Assembly (NCBI RefSeq): GCF_014145335.1
Contig: NZ_JACIVI010000003.1
Span: 248,001-312,000 of the forward strand
Length of the DNA: 64,000 nucleotides
DNA from: Aquariibacter albus
GTDB taxonomy: Bacteria > Pseudomonadota > Gammaproteobacteria > Burkholderiales > Burkholderiaceae_C
Direction: 5' to 3'
In this document: one piece after another, positions 25,134 through 34,133 of the stretch
Layout: the number at the start of each line of letters is the position of its first letter
Position numbering within the stretch: position 1 is the stretch's first letter
Made by a program: the position numbers and the translations under genes
The notes under the pieces: generated by a model
What the model was told of the DNA's origin: nothing
Seen by the model: only the letters and a program-made list of their open reading frames with translations
Database searches by the model: none

Positions 25134-25913
25134 ATGTTGTCAGGCAAGACTGCCGTCGTGACCGGCTCGACCAGCGGCATCGGCCTGGGCATCGCGATCG
25201 AACTGGCCCGCCAGGGCGCGAACGTGGTGCTCAACGGCTTCGGCGACAGCGCCGCCCCGCTGGCCGAGGTGCGTGCCCTGGCCGCGGCCGGCGCCCAGGT
25301 CGATTTCCATGGCGCCGACATGAGCAAGCCGGCCGAGATCGCCGCATTGATCGCCTTCGCCGAACAGCGCTTCGGCGCCGTCGACATCCTCGTGAACAAC
25401 GCCGGCATCCAGCATGTCGCGCCGGTCGAGGATTTCCCGATCGAGAAGTGGGATGCCATCCTCGCGATCAACCTGAGCTCGGCCTTCCACACCATCCGCG
25501 CCGCCATGCCCGGCATGCGCGCGCGCAACTGGGGCCGCATCCTCAACATCGCCTCGGCCCACGGCCTGGTGGCCTCGGCCGGCAAGAGCGCCTACGTGGC
25601 GGCCAAGCACGGCCTGGTCGGCCTGACCAAGGCCGTCGCGCTCGAGACCGCGACCACCGGCATCACCGCCAACGCCATCTGCCCCGGCTGGGTGCTGACC
25701 CCGCTGGTGCAGAAGCAGATCGACGATCGCGCCGCCCGCGAGGGCATCTCGGTGCGCCAGGCCGAGCAGGACCTGCTCGGCGAGAAGCAGCCCTCGCTGC
25801 AGTTCACCACGCCGGCCCAGCTTGGCGAGCTGGCCGTCTTCCTGTGCTCGCCCGCGGCGGCCAATGTGAAGGGCCAGTCCTGGGCCATGGATGGCGGCTG
25901 GACGGCGCAGTAA
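25134..25913 (+). CDS. 3-Hydroxybutyrate dehydrogenase
   Basis: Converts D-3-hydroxybutyrate to acetoacetate with NAD in polyhydroxybutyrate breakdown. The 259-aa classical SDR has TGSTSGIGLGIA (cofactor), NNAG, the catalytic Ser in NIASAHGL, the YVAAK Tyr/Lys pair, and the C-terminal MDGGWTAQ ending typical of bacterial BdhA. An AGGAG ribosome site lies 9 nt upstream of ATG 25134. phaR elsewhere in the window supports PHB metabolism. Confidence 0.93.
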   Translation: MLSGKTAVVTGSTSGIGLGIAIELARQGANVVLNGFGDSAAPLAEVRALAAAGAQVDFHGADMSKPAEIAALIAFAEQRFGAVDILVNNAGIQHVAPVEDFPIEKWDAILAINLSSAFHTIRAAMPGMRARNWGRILNIASAHGLVASAGKSAYVAAKHGLVGLTKAVALETATTGITANAICPGWVLTPLVQKQIDDRAAREGISVRQAEQDLLGEKQPSLQFTTPAQLGELAVFLCSPAAANVKGQSWAMDGGWTAQ

Positions 25914-25930
25914 GCGCCCCGTCGCCTGGC

Positions 25931-26653
25931 TCAGGGCAGCAAGACCACGCTGCCGCTGACGCTCACGCCGACCACGCCCTTGCCGGCTTCCACCGGCACC
26001 GGCGCGTCGGCAGCCATCACCGCCATCTCCGCACGGCGGAACATCGGTCGCGGCTGGGGCGCGCTCTCGCTGCCCTGCAGCCGGACCTCGCCCAGCGCAT
26101 AGCCGGAGAAGCCGAAGGCCCTGGCCGTGTCGGCTGCCTTCTGGCGGAAGGCAGCGATGGCCTGGGCGCTGGCCTCGGCTTCGTGGCGGCGTGCCGTGTC
26201 GCGTGCGATCGAGGGGCTGACGCCGATCACGTTCAGGCCGCCCAGCCGGCCGGCGGTCTGCGCGATGCGTGCGCTGTCGCGACCTTCCAGCACCAGCTCG
26301 GCCTGGCCCTGCCAGCCGCTGATGCGGCCGTCCTTGCCGTAGCGCGGGCTCAGGTTGAAGCCGCCGGTGCGCACGATCAGGGCATCGCCCTCGGCCGCGG
26401 CCCGGGCGGTCTTCAGCGCGGCCTCCAGCGCCTGCTTCAGGGCGGCCTGCACCTGGGCGGCGTCGCTGCCCTCGCGCACGGCCTGCAGGGTGAGGGTCAG
26501 CCAGTCCTGCGCAACCTCCAGCTGCGACTCCGCCTGCAGGTGGACCACATTGCGCGGTGCCGTGGCCTCGGCCCGCGTCGGCCCGCTCAGGGCCAGGCCC
26601 AGGGCCAGGCCCAGCAGCAGCGGGTGGAGGGGGCGGAAAGGGCTCGACGGCAT
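25931..26653 (-). CDS. SIMPL (DUF541) periplasmic protein
   Basis: 240 aa from ATG 26653. The N-terminal signal peptide (hydrophobic LLLGLALGLALS, cleavage near TRAEA) predicts a periplasmic protein. The body matches the SIMPL/DUF541 family: VVHLQAESQLEVAQDWLTL at the start, GWQGQAELVLEGRD in the middle, and the closing VVGVSVSGSVVLLP. E. coli YggE is the best-known relative (linked to oxidative stress); the molecular role is unclear. It is convergent with the SDR gene and divergent from ompR. Confidence 0.85.
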   Translation of the reverse strand: MPSSPFRPLHPLLLGLALGLALSGPTRAEATAPRNVVHLQAESQLEVAQDWLTLTLQAVREGSDAAQVQAALKQALEAALKTARAAAEGDALIVRTGGFNLSPRYGKDGRISGWQGQAELVLEGRDSARIAQTAGRLGGLNVIGVSPSIARDTARRHEAEASAQAIAAFRQKAADTARAFGFSGYALGEVRLQGSESAPQPRPMFRRAEMAVMAADAPVPVEAGKGVVGVSVSGSVVLLP

Positions 26654-26865
26654 GCGGTTCTCCAGGGTTGGGAGCCGGTGGACCGCACGCGGCGGAGCCG
26701 GTTCCGTGGACGATCCGGCATCCTGCCCGGCCCTGCCGCCGCGCGTGCCCCCGCGGGGCTGGCAAGATATGTAACAAGCCGATCCCGCCGCGCGGGCCGT
26801 CGGCGGCGATGCATACCATGTCGCGCCCCCTGCGCCCATCCCGGGTTGCACGGAACGCCCGAACA

Positions 26866-27600
26866 ATGACCGCCGAAGCCAAGACCCGTCCCAACCGCAT
26901 CGTGGTCGTCGATGACGATGCCCGCATCCGTGACCTGCTGCGCCGCTACCTGGCCCAGGAAGGCTTTGATGTGCTGCTCGCCGAGGATGGCAAGGTGCTC
27001 ACCCGCACCCTGACCCGCGAGGCCGTGGACCTGATCGTGCTGGACCTGATGCTGCCCGGCGAGGACGGCCTGTCGATCTGCCGCCGCCTGCGTGCCGCCA
27101 ACGACGCGACGCCGATCATCATGCTCACCGCCAAGGTCGAGGATGTGGACCGCATCGTCGGCCTCGAGGTGGGCGCCGACGACTACCTGCCCAAGCCCTT
27201 CAACCCGCGCGAGCTGCTGGCCCGCATCCATGCGGTGCTGCGTCGCCGGCCGGCGCCCGAGGCGCCGGGGGCCCCGTCACGAGAAGCCCAGGCGGTCAGC
27301 TTCGGCCCCTTCGAGTTCGACCTGACCCTGCGCCGCCTGACCCGCGACGGTGAGAGCATCCCGCTGACCACGGGCGAGTTCTCCATGCTCAAGGCACTGG
27401 TGCGCCACCCGCGCCAGCCGCTGGGCCGCGACAAGCTCGCCCAGCTCGCGCGGGGCCGCGAGTTCGAACCCTTCGACCGCAGCCTGGACGTTCAGGTCTC
27501 GCGCCTGCGCAAGCTGATCGAGCCCGATCCGGCGCAGCCGCGCTACATCCAGACGGTCTGGGGTGTCGGCTACGTCTTCGTGCCGGACGGCTCGTCCTGA
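26866..27600 (+). CDS. ompR: Response regulator OmpR
   Basis: 244-aa OmpR/PhoB-type regulator. The receiver domain has the acidic pair in VVDDDAR, the phospho-acceptor D60 in VLDLMLPGEDG, the T/S of MLTAK and the Lys in YLPKPF. The C-terminal winged helix carries TTGEFSMLKALVRHPRQPL and VSRLRKLIEPD. ATG 26866 starts the conserved part; an upstream in-frame ATG at 26809 would add 19 residues. It is followed 13 nt later by the sensor kinase. Confidence 0.93.
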   Translation: MTAEAKTRPNRIVVVDDDARIRDLLRRYLAQEGFDVLLAEDGKVLTRTLTREAVDLIVLDLMLPGEDGLSICRRLRAANDATPIIMLTAKVEDVDRIVGLEVGADDYLPKPFNPRELLARIHAVLRRRPAPEAPGAPSREAQAVSFGPFEFDLTLRRLTRDGESIPLTTGEFSMLKALVRHPRQPLGRDKLAQLARGREFEPFDRSLDVQVSRLRKLIEPDPAQPRYIQTVWGVGYVFVPDGSS

Positions 27601-27613
27601 GCCTTCGCTGCCG

Positions 27614-29083
27614 ATGCGCGCCGCGCCCGAGCCCGTTCGCACCGAAGCGCCCCCGGACGCGATGCCCGCAAGCGGGGAAGGCGCGCTCACGGCGGCGTCC
27701 CTGCCGCGTCCTGCCGCGCTGCGCCTGGGGCCGGTTCGCCGGCTGGCGCTTCGCCTCGGCCTGCCGCGCAGCTTCAGCCTCTTCGTCCGCACCCTGATGC
27801 TGCTCGGTCTGCTGCTGGTGGCCGAGCTGGCCTTCTGGCTGCCCGCGCTGCGCGCGCTGGACACCGAGCCGCGCCGCGCCCTGGCCGCCCAGCACATCGC
27901 CAGCGTCGTGCAGCTCACCGAGGCCGCGCTGCGCGACACCGATCCGATCGACCGCGTCGCCCGGCTGCATGCGCTCGGCGTCGGTGGCCTGCGCGTGCGG
28001 CCCCGCGAGGCGGACGATCGCGTGACCGCCTACGGCATCGACCGCGACAGCCATGCCCTGGTGCGTGCGCTGCAGGCCCGGCTGGGCCCCGAGACCCTGG
28101 TCGCCCGTGCCGTCGACGATCAGCCCGGCCTCTGGGTCGGCTTCATGATCGGTGCGGATCCCTGGTGGCTGCGCAGCGAGATGCCGCCGCCGCCGCATCT
28201 GCCGCGCAGCGCCTGGGACTGGCTGCCGGGCGTGCTGGCCCTGCTCGGGACCGTGCTCGCCTCGGCCCTGATCGCCATGCTCATCAACCGGCCGCTGCGC
28301 CGCCTGTCCTTCGCGGCCAGCCGCTTCCGCGGCGGCGAGTACGAGGAATCGCGGCTCGACGAAGACACCCCGACCCGTGAAGTCCGCGAAGTCAACCGCG
28401 GCTTCAACCGCATGGCCCGCGAACTGGCCCGGGTCGAAGAGGAGCGCACCGTGATGCTGGCCGGCATCAGCCACGACCTGCGCACCCCGCTGGCCCGGCT
28501 GCGGCTGGAGGCCGAGATGAGCGTGGCCGACGACGAGGCCCGCCGCCACATCGCCGAGGACATCGACCAGCTCGACGCCACCATCGACAAGTTCATGGAC
28601 TACGCGCGCCCGGGCGGCCCGCGCCTGCAGCCCGTGCATCTGGCCGGGGTGATCGACCGCGAGATCGCCGCGCTGCGCGACAGCCCGCTGATCCGCGTCG
28701 TCTCGCGGGTGGCCATCGACACCCGGGTGCTCGCCGACGAACTGGAACTCGGCCGGGTCTTCGCCAACCTGTTCGAGAACGCGCGCCGCTACGGGCGCAG
28801 CGCCGACAGCGGGATGGCCGAGGTCGATGTGGCCTATGCGCGCAGCGGGCCCTGGGTGGAGATCACCGTCAGCGACCGCGGCCCCGGCGTGCCTTCGGCC
28901 ATGCTGGAGCGGCTGACCACGCCCTTCTTCCGCGGCGACGTGGCGCGCACCGCCGCCACCGGCGCCGGTCTCGGCCTGACCATCGTCGACAAGACCGTGC
29001 AGCGCATGGGGGGCCGCTTCCAACTGAACAACGGCGAGGCCGGCGGCCTGGTGGCCACCCTGAGGCTCAAGCGCGCGGCCTGA
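27614..29083 (+). CDS. envZ: EnvZ-like sensor histidine kinase
   Basis: 489-aa inner-membrane kinase for the preceding OmpR. An N-terminal cytoplasmic Pro/Ala-rich head (about 55 aa) is followed by TM1 (LFVRTLMLLGLLLVAELAFW, trimmed), a periplasmic domain of about 130 aa, and TM2 near residues 205-225. HAMP follows. The DHp domain has the phospho-accepting His at about 287 (GISHDLRTPLARLR). The ATPase domain has N (NLFENARRYG), G1 (DRGPGVP) and G2 (GAGLGLTIV) boxes. Osmoregulation of porins is the classical role and is assumed here. Confidence 0.93.
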   Translation: MRAAPEPVRTEAPPDAMPASGEGALTAASLPRPAALRLGPVRRLALRLGLPRSFSLFVRTLMLLGLLLVAELAFWLPALRALDTEPRRALAAQHIASVVQLTEAALRDTDPIDRVARLHALGVGGLRVRPREADDRVTAYGIDRDSHALVRALQARLGPETLVARAVDDQPGLWVGFMIGADPWWLRSEMPPPPHLPRSAWDWLPGVLALLGTVLASALIAMLINRPLRRLSFAASRFRGGEYEESRLDEDTPTREVREVNRGFNRMARELARVEEERTVMLAGISHDLRTPLARLRLEAEMSVADDEARRHIAEDIDQLDATIDKFMDYARPGGPRLQPVHLAGVIDREIAALRDSPLIRVVSRVAIDTRVLADELELGRVFANLFENARRYGRSADSGMAEVDVAYARSGPWVEITVSDRGPGVPSAMLERLTTPFFRGDVARTAATGAGLGLTIVDKTVQRMGGRFQLNNGEAGGLVATLRLKRAA

Positions 29084-29100
29084 GCGCGGCCCCCCGCGGC

Positions 29101-29517
29101 TCAGGCGCCGCCGACGTTGCGCATCCAGTCGGCCGTCTGCGCGAAGGCCTGGGCCAGGCGCGGCTGCATCGCCTCGGCCACCCCGCAGTCCCGCATGGCC
29201 TGGGCCATGCAAGCCAGCCACTGGTCGCGTTCCCGGATGCCGATGCGGTACGGCAGGTGCCGCGCGCGCAGACGCGGGTGACCGTAGCGCTCGATGTAGT
29301 GGTTCGGTCCGCCCAGCCAGCCGCAGAGGAACCAGAACAGCTTGTCGCGCGCGCTCTCCAGCGTCGGCGGGTGCACGGCGCGCAGGGCGGCGTAGTCCGG
29401 CTCCAGATCCATCAGGTCGTAAAAGCGGTCCACCAGCTGGCGCACCGGCGCTTCGCCGCCCAGCAGGTCGAAGGCGGTCTGCGCGTGCGGCGGGCGGTCG
29501 TCATGGTTGGGCAGCAT
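29101..29517 (-). CDS. Group II truncated hemoglobin
   Basis: 138-aa 2-on-2 globin. Visible features are AFDLLGGEAPVRQLVDRFYDLM, the Phe-Tyr pair of helix B, KLFWFLCGWLGGP on helix E, and the proximal His within HPRLRARHLPY. The Trp at RDQWLACM belongs to helix G and is typical of group II (TrHbO-like) proteins of Burkholderiales. Likely functions are oxygen or NO chemistry. It is convergent with envZ (17-nt gap) and 38 nt downstream of the FleN-like gene on the same strand. Confidence 0.93.
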   Translation of the reverse strand: MLPNHDDRPPHAQTAFDLLGGEAPVRQLVDRFYDLMDLEPDYAALRAVHPPTLESARDKLFWFLCGWLGGPNHYIERYGHPRLRARHLPYRIGIRERDQWLACMAQAMRDCGVAEAMQPRLAQAFAQTADWMRNVGGA

Positions 29518-29555
29518 GGGCCCAAGTGTCGCCCAGGCCGGCCCGACCGCCCGCC

Positions 29556-30452
29556 TCAGTCCGGCGCCAGGCGCCGCGCGAGCGGCCCGAAGGCCTGCGC
29601 GGCCGGGCTGCCGGGCAGGCGCTCGATCAACAGCTCGCGGCGCTGCACGGCCTCGCGCACGGCCGGATCGGCCGGAATGTCACCGATCAGCTGCAGCTGC
29701 ACCGGGTGCCCGGTCATCGGCAGCACGTAGCGGTCGACCACGGCCTGCAGCTGCGCCGCAATGGCCCGGCCGTCGCCGCTGCGCGCCACCTGGTTGATGA
29801 CCAGGCCCAGACGCTCGCGATGCTGCTGGTGCGCCAGCACCTTCAGGGTGGCGTAGGCATCGGTCAGCGCGGTCGGCTCGGGCGTTGCCACCACCAGCAC
29901 CTCGTCGGCCAGGGAGATGGTGTAAAGCACCACGTCCGAGATGCCCGCCCCGGTGTCGAGCAGCACCACGTCGAAGAGCGGCCGCACCTGCTCGATCACG
30001 CCGAAGAGCTGCTCGCGCAGGTCGGGCGTCAGCCGCGAGTACTCGACCAGGCCCGAGCCGGCCAGCAGCACGGTGAAGCCGCCGGGGGCCGGCAGCAGCG
30101 CCTCCTCCAGCACGCTGCCGCCAGTGAACACGTCGTGCAGCGTGCGCTGCGGCGCGAGGTTCAGCACCACGTCGAGGTTGGCCAGGCCCAGGTCGGCGTC
30201 GAGCACCAGCACCCGCAGGCCGCGGCGGCTCAGCGCGGCGGCCAGGTTCGCGCTGACGAAGGTTTTGCCGACCCCGCCCTTGCCGCTGGTCACGGCCACC
30301 ACGCGGGCGGGCCGGCCGGCGCCCAGCTCGGCGAAGCGCGCGGCCTTGCCCTCGGGCGGCGCATCGTCGGGTCGGGGGAAATCGGTCGGCACGGCAGGCA
30401 TGGTGGGAATCGGGGGAGGAGGCGTCAGGGGGGAGGGCGAGCTCGGCGTCAT
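29556..30452 (-). CDS. fleN: MinD/ParA-family ATPase, FleN (YlxH)-like
   Basis: 298-aa P-loop ATPase. The deviant Walker A SGKGGVGKTF, the VLDADLGLANLDVVL switch region, VLLDTGAGISDVVLY, and the ADEVLVVATPEPTALTDAYA segment are typical of FleN/FlhG, which limits flagellar number. It lacks the C-terminal MinD membrane-targeting helix. A proline-rich head precedes the domain, and an alternative ATG at 30404 would trim it. The start overlaps the upstream GGDEF stop (ATGA), so the two are translationally coupled. Confidence 0.82.
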   Translation of the reverse strand: MTPSSPSPLTPPPPIPTMPAVPTDFPRPDDAPPEGKAARFAELGAGRPARVVAVTSGKGGVGKTFVSANLAAALSRRGLRVLVLDADLGLANLDVVLNLAPQRTLHDVFTGGSVLEEALLPAPGGFTVLLAGSGLVEYSRLTPDLREQLFGVIEQVRPLFDVVLLDTGAGISDVVLYTISLADEVLVVATPEPTALTDAYATLKVLAHQQHRERLGLVINQVARSGDGRAIAAQLQAVVDRYVLPMTGHPVQLQLIGDIPADPAVREAVQRRELLIERLPGSPAAQAFGPLARRLAPD

Positions 30453-31339
30453 TCGGCGGCGGCCCCGGGCCGGGCCGTCGGCGGCGCCGACGGCGGCGTG
30501 CCGAAGAGCAGGGCCCGCTCGTCCGGGCTGACGCGGGCCAGCGCCGGCTGCAGGCTGCTCGGTTCGAAGCAGCTGCGGTTGCGGCCTTCGGCCTTGGCGC
30601 GGTAGAGCTGGGCGTCGGCGCGTGCCAGCCAGTAGCGCGCGGCCGAACGCACCCAGGCCGGCGCGTAGGCCCCGCCGACGCTGACGGTGATCCGCAAGCT
30701 GTCGCCGCCGGGCAGCGGCAGGCTGCGGCTGGCGAGCCGGGCACGCACCCGCTCGGCCACCGCCTCGCCGAAGGCGGGCGGGCAGTTCGGCAGGATCAGC
30801 GCGAATTCCTCGCCACCGATGCGCGCGACCGTGTCCATCGGCCGCACCGCCTGCTGCAGGGTCTGGGCGACGGTCTGCAGCACGCGGTCGCCGACCGGGT
30901 GGCCGTGCAGGTCGTTCACGCGCTTGAAGTGGTCCAGGTCCAGCAGCAGCAGCAGGGCCGATTCCCCGCTGCGGGCCACGCGGTCCAGCTCGCGGTCCAG
31001 CGCCAGCTCGAAGCTGCGGCGGTTGAGCGCACCGGTCAGCGCGTCGCGGCTCGACAGCTCGCACAGGCCGTCGATCAGGGCCTGCAGCCAGGCGATCTCG
31101 CCGCTCGGGCCGGCTTCGGGCAGCGCGATGCCAGCCCGTTGCAGCAGGGCCAGGGCATGGGCCAGGTGCAGGGCGCGCGGCGTGTCGGCGGGCGGGGGGA
31201 GGTCGGCCAAGGCAGAACCCGGAGGACGGAGGGCAGGGCGGACAGGGCGCGGCCCGTCCCGGGCCCCGCCGGTGCGGGGCGCCGTGGCCAGTCTAGGCCG
31301 GGCGGCCCGGCGCCATCGGGCAATCTGGCCGGGCGCCAC
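30449..31339 (-). CDS. Diguanylate cyclase (GGDEF domain)
   Basis: Up to 296 aa. The GGDEF domain spans roughly residues 90-260. The active-site loop is GGEEF, with an RPMD inhibitory (I-)site exactly five residues upstream, and LDLDHFKRVNDLHGHPVGD is the nucleotide-binding stretch. An active, c-di-GMP-feedback-inhibited cyclase is expected. There is no transmembrane segment or known sensor domain, only a short helical N-part. The start is uncertain: the ATG at 31339 lies close to the divergent che promoter and the first ~45 residues are low complexity. It overlaps fleN by 4 nt. Confidence 0.85.
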   Translation of the reverse strand: MAPGQIARWRRAARPRLATAPRTGGARDGPRPVRPALRPPGSALADLPPPADTPRALHLAHALALLQRAGIALPEAGPSGEIAWLQALIDGLCELSSRDALTGALNRRSFELALDRELDRVARSGESALLLLLDLDHFKRVNDLHGHPVGDRVLQTVAQTLQQAVRPMDTVARIGGEEFALILPNCPPAFGEAVAERVRARLASRSLPLPGGDSLRITVSVGGAYAPAWVRSAARYWLARADAQLYRAKAEGRNRSCFEPSSLQPALARVSPDERALLFGTPPSAPPTARPGAAAE

Positions 31340-31366
31340 CCCGCAGTTCCCGGCCTGTCGCAGCCA

Positions 31367-31394
31367 TCAAGCCGGACAGACTTGTTGCCGATAA
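31367..31394 (+). promoter_or_regulatory. Sigma-28 (FliA) promoter for cheR-cheD-cheB
   Basis: TCAAG (31367-31371), 15 nt, then GCCGATAA (31387-31394) matches the flagellar sigma-28 consensus (TAAAG-N14-16-GCCGATAA) almost exactly. It lies 42 nt before the cheR ATG and is oriented toward it, which places the chemotaxis genes in the late flagellar class. Confidence 0.85.
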
Positions 31395-31436
31395 GCGGGG
31401 GGTGCCGTCTCCCGCGGCCTGCCCTGGACCCGCCCG

Positions 31437-32294
31437 ATGAGCCTTGCCCTGAGCGTTCGCGAACTGCCCCATCCCGCCGAGCGGGAGTTCGTCTTCGGCC
31501 CGGCCGACTTCGAGCGCGTGCGCCGCCTCATCTACGCCCGCGCCGGCATCAGCCTGGCCGAGAGCAAGCAGGCCATGGTCTACAGCCGCCTCTCGCGCCG
31601 CCTGCGCGAGACCGGCCACGAAAGCTTCGCCGACTACCTGCAGTGGCTGGAGCAGGCCAGCGGCCCGGCCGCCGAGGACGAGTGGCAGGCCTTCGTCAAT
31701 GCGCTGACGACCAATCTGACCGCCTTCTTCCGCGAGGAACACCACTTTCCCGTGCTCGCCGAGCGCCTGCGCGCGCTGCGCGGCACGCCGCGCCTCTGGT
31801 GCGCGGCGGCCTCCACCGGCGAGGAGCCCTACTCGCTGGCCATGACCCTGGTCGAGACCCTGGGCCCCGGCACCGGCGGCCGCATCCTGGCCACCGACAT
31901 CGACACCCGCGTGCTGGCCACCGGCCAGCGCGGGGTCTACGAGCACGAGGCCCGCGGCCTCAGCCCCGAACGGCGCGCGCGCCACTTCCTGCGCGGCACC
32001 GGCGCCAACGCCGGGCGCATCCGCATCAAGCCCGAGCTGGCGCGGCTGATCGACTTCCGCCCCTTCAACCTGATGAGCAGCGCCTGGTCGCTGGGCGAGC
32101 CCTTCGACGTCGTCTTCTGCCGCAACGTGATGATCTATTTCGACGCGGCCACCCAGCGCCGCGTGCTCGAAGGCATCCACCGCGTGCTCAAGCCGGGCGG
32201 CCTGCTCTTCGTCGGCCACTCCGAGAACTTCGGCGATTCGCGCGACCTGTTCCGCCTCCGCGGCAAGACCATCTACGACCGGGTGGACGGCTGA
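31437..32294 (+). CDS. cheR: Chemotaxis methyltransferase CheR
   Basis: SAM-dependent glutamate O-methyltransferase of chemoreceptors, 285 aa. The N-terminal helical domain (FERVRRLIYARAGISLAESK) and the C-terminal Rossmann domain are both seen. Motifs include NLTAFFREEHHFP, WCAAASTGEEPYSLAM, ATDIDTRVLATGQRGVY, DVVFCRNVMIYFD and the closing GLLFVGHSEN. It is first in a cheR-cheD-cheB run behind a sigma-28 promoter. Confidence 0.96.
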   Translation: MSLALSVRELPHPAEREFVFGPADFERVRRLIYARAGISLAESKQAMVYSRLSRRLRETGHESFADYLQWLEQASGPAAEDEWQAFVNALTTNLTAFFREEHHFPVLAERLRALRGTPRLWCAAASTGEEPYSLAMTLVETLGPGTGGRILATDIDTRVLATGQRGVYEHEARGLSPERRARHFLRGTGANAGRIRIKPELARLIDFRPFNLMSSAWSLGEPFDVVFCRNVMIYFDAATQRRVLEGIHRVLKPGGLLFVGHSENFGDSRDLFRLRGKTIYDRVDG

Positions 32295-32329
32295 AGCCGC
32301 TCCGCCCTTGCGATGAACGGATCCCCCCG

Positions 32330-33001
32330 ATGAGCCTGGCTGCCGCCACCGCCCCCCCGCCGACCGGCCGTTCCGAGGAGCGCCTGCAGCGCCTCAAGGC
32401 CCTGCCGCGCAAGCCCGGCCAGGCCGGCTTCTTCTTCTACGACGCGCACTTCCGCACCGAGGCCGTGAAGGTGCTGCCCGGCGAGTACTTCGTCCATGAC
32501 GAGGACCTTCTCATCGTCACCACCCTGGGCTCCTGCATCGCCGCCTGCCTGTGGGACCGCGAGCGCCGCATCGGTGGCATGAACCACTTCATGCTGCCCG
32601 AGCAGAACGGCGTGGGCGCCGGCCTGGACGGCGGCCGCTACGGCAGCTTCGCCATGGAGCTGCTGATCAACGAGATGCTCAAGCGCGGCGCCTCGCGCCT
32701 CTCGCTCGAGGCCAAGGTCTTCGGCGGCGGCGCCGTGCTGGGCGGCATGACGACGATGAACGTCGGCGAGCGCAACACCCGCTTCGTGCTCGATTACCTC
32801 AAGACCGAGCGCATCCCGGTGATCAGCCAGGACGTGCTCGACATCTACCCGCGCAAGGTGGCCTTCTTCCCGGCCAGCGGCCGCGCCATGGTCAAGCGCC
32901 TGGCCGCCACCGCCGCGCCCGATCTGCTGGCCCAGGAACGCGCCGCCGCCAAGGCCCCGGTGCCGGCCGCCAGTGCCGCCGGCTCCATCGACCTGTTCTG
33001 A
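32330..33001 (+). CDS. cheD: Chemoreceptor glutamine deamidase CheD
   Basis: 223 aa; converts specific receptor Gln residues to Glu. The catalytic Cys lies in [13 protein letters not shown] and the His in GGMNHFMLP, followed by [13 protein letters not shown] 32330 starts 36 nt after cheR; an out-of-frame ATG at 32312 is not used. The C-terminal 40 residues are Ala-rich and variable. It is followed by cheB. Confidence 0.95.
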   Translation: MSLAAATAPPPTGRSEERLQRLKALPRKPGQAGFFFYDAHFRTEAVKVLPGEYFVHDEDLLIVTTLGSCIAACLWDRERRIGGMNHFMLPEQNGVGAGLDGGRYGSFAMELLINEMLKRGASRLSLEAKVFGGGAVLGGMTTMNVGERNTRFVLDYLKTERIPVISQDVLDIYPRKVAFFPASGRAMVKRLAATAAPDLLAQERAAAKAPVPAASAAGSIDLF

Positions 33002-33024
33002 GCCCAGGGACGAGGAGACTCCGC

Positions 33025-34113
33025 ATGAACCCCATCCGTGTCGTCGTCGTCGACGACTCCGCCCTGGTGCGCAGCCTGCTCACCGAGATCATCAACCGCC
33101 AGCCCGACATGCGCTGCGTCGGCGCCGCCGCCGACCCGCTGGCCGCGCGCGAGATGATCCGCAGCCTGGCCCCCGACGTGATCACCCTCGACGTCGAGAT
33201 GCCCAAGATGGACGGCCTGGACTTCCTGGCCCGCCTGATGCGGCTGCGGCCCATGCCGGTGGTGATGGTCTCCACCCTCACGGCCCGCGGCGCCGAGACC
33301 ACGCTGCGCGCGCTGGAGCTGGGGGCGGTCGACTTCGTCGCCAAACCCAAGATCGGTGTGGCCGACGGCCTGCGCCAGCTGGGCGCCGACATCAGCGAAA
33401 AGATCCGCGCCGCCGCCCGCGCCCAGATCCGCAAGGCCCCGCTGCCGCTGCCCGCCGTGGCCGCACCGGCCCCCGCGGCCCCGGCCGCCGCGGCACGGCC
33501 CATGGGCCGGCTGTCGACCGAGAAGATCGTCTTCCTCGGCGCCTCCACCGGCGGCACCGAAGCCACCCGCGAGGTGCTGACCCGCCTGCCGGCCGACTTC
33601 CCCGCCGTCATGATCACCCAGCACATGCCGCCGGGCTTCACCACCAGCTACGCCCGGCGCCTGGACAGCCTGTGCCGCATCCGCGTGGCCGAGGCCGAGG
33701 ACGGCCAGCGCGTGCTGCCCGGCCATGCCTACATCGCTCCGGGCGGCCTGCACCTCAGCGTGGAACGCAGCGGTGCCAACTACATCGCCCGCGTGCAGGA
33801 CGGCGAGCCCGTCAACCGCCACAAGCCCAGCGTCGAGGTGCTGTTCCACAGCGCGGCCCGCGTCGTCGGCCCCAATGCCCTGGGCGTGATGCTGACCGGC
33901 ATGGGCGCCGACGGGGCCCGCGCCATGCGCGCCATGCGCGAGGCCGGCAGCTGGAACGTCTGCCAGGACGAAGCGAGCTGCGTCGTCTTCGGCATGCCGC
34001 GCGAGGCCATCGCCGCCGGCGCGGCCCATGCCGTGCTGCCGCTGGGCCAGATCGCCGAGGCGCTGACCGAGCAGCTGCGCAGCACGGCTGGCCTGTCGCT
34101 GAACCGGGTCTGA
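33025..34113 (+). CDS. cheB: Chemotaxis methylesterase CheB
   Basis: 362-aa two-domain response regulator that removes methyl groups from receptors. The receiver domain has the D10/D11 acidic pair, phospho-site D56 ([11 protein letters not shown]) and the K in AVDFVAKPK. An Ala/Pro linker at about 140-160 leads to the methylesterase domain with catalytic Ser ([10 protein letters not shown]), His (ITQHMPPGF) and Asp ([10 protein letters not shown]). GAGGAG precedes the ATG. The last gene of the run; convergent with a CcdA-like gene. Confidence 0.96.
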   Translation: MNPIRVVVVDDSALVRSLLTEIINRQPDMRCVGAAADPLAAREMIRSLAPDVITLDVEMPKMDGLDFLARLMRLRPMPVVMVSTLTARGAETTLRALELGAVDFVAKPKIGVADGLRQLGADISEKIRAAARAQIRKAPLPLPAVAAPAPAAPAAAARPMGRLSTEKIVFLGASTGGTEATREVLTRLPADFPAVMITQHMPPGFTTSYARRLDSLCRIRVAEAEDGQRVLPGHAYIAPGGLHLSVERSGANYIARVQDGEPVNRHKPSVEVLFHSAARVVGPNALGVMLTGMGADGARAMRAMREAGSWNVCQDEASCVVFGMPREAIAAGAAHAVLPLGQIAEALTEQLRSTAGLSLNRV

Positions 34114-34133
34114 GCCCGGCCGCGCGCAGCGGC

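Noticed and set aside
27389-29221. 610-codon - strand frame opposite ompR-envZ
   Set aside because: Antisense shadow of a clear two-component system; no recognisable domain.
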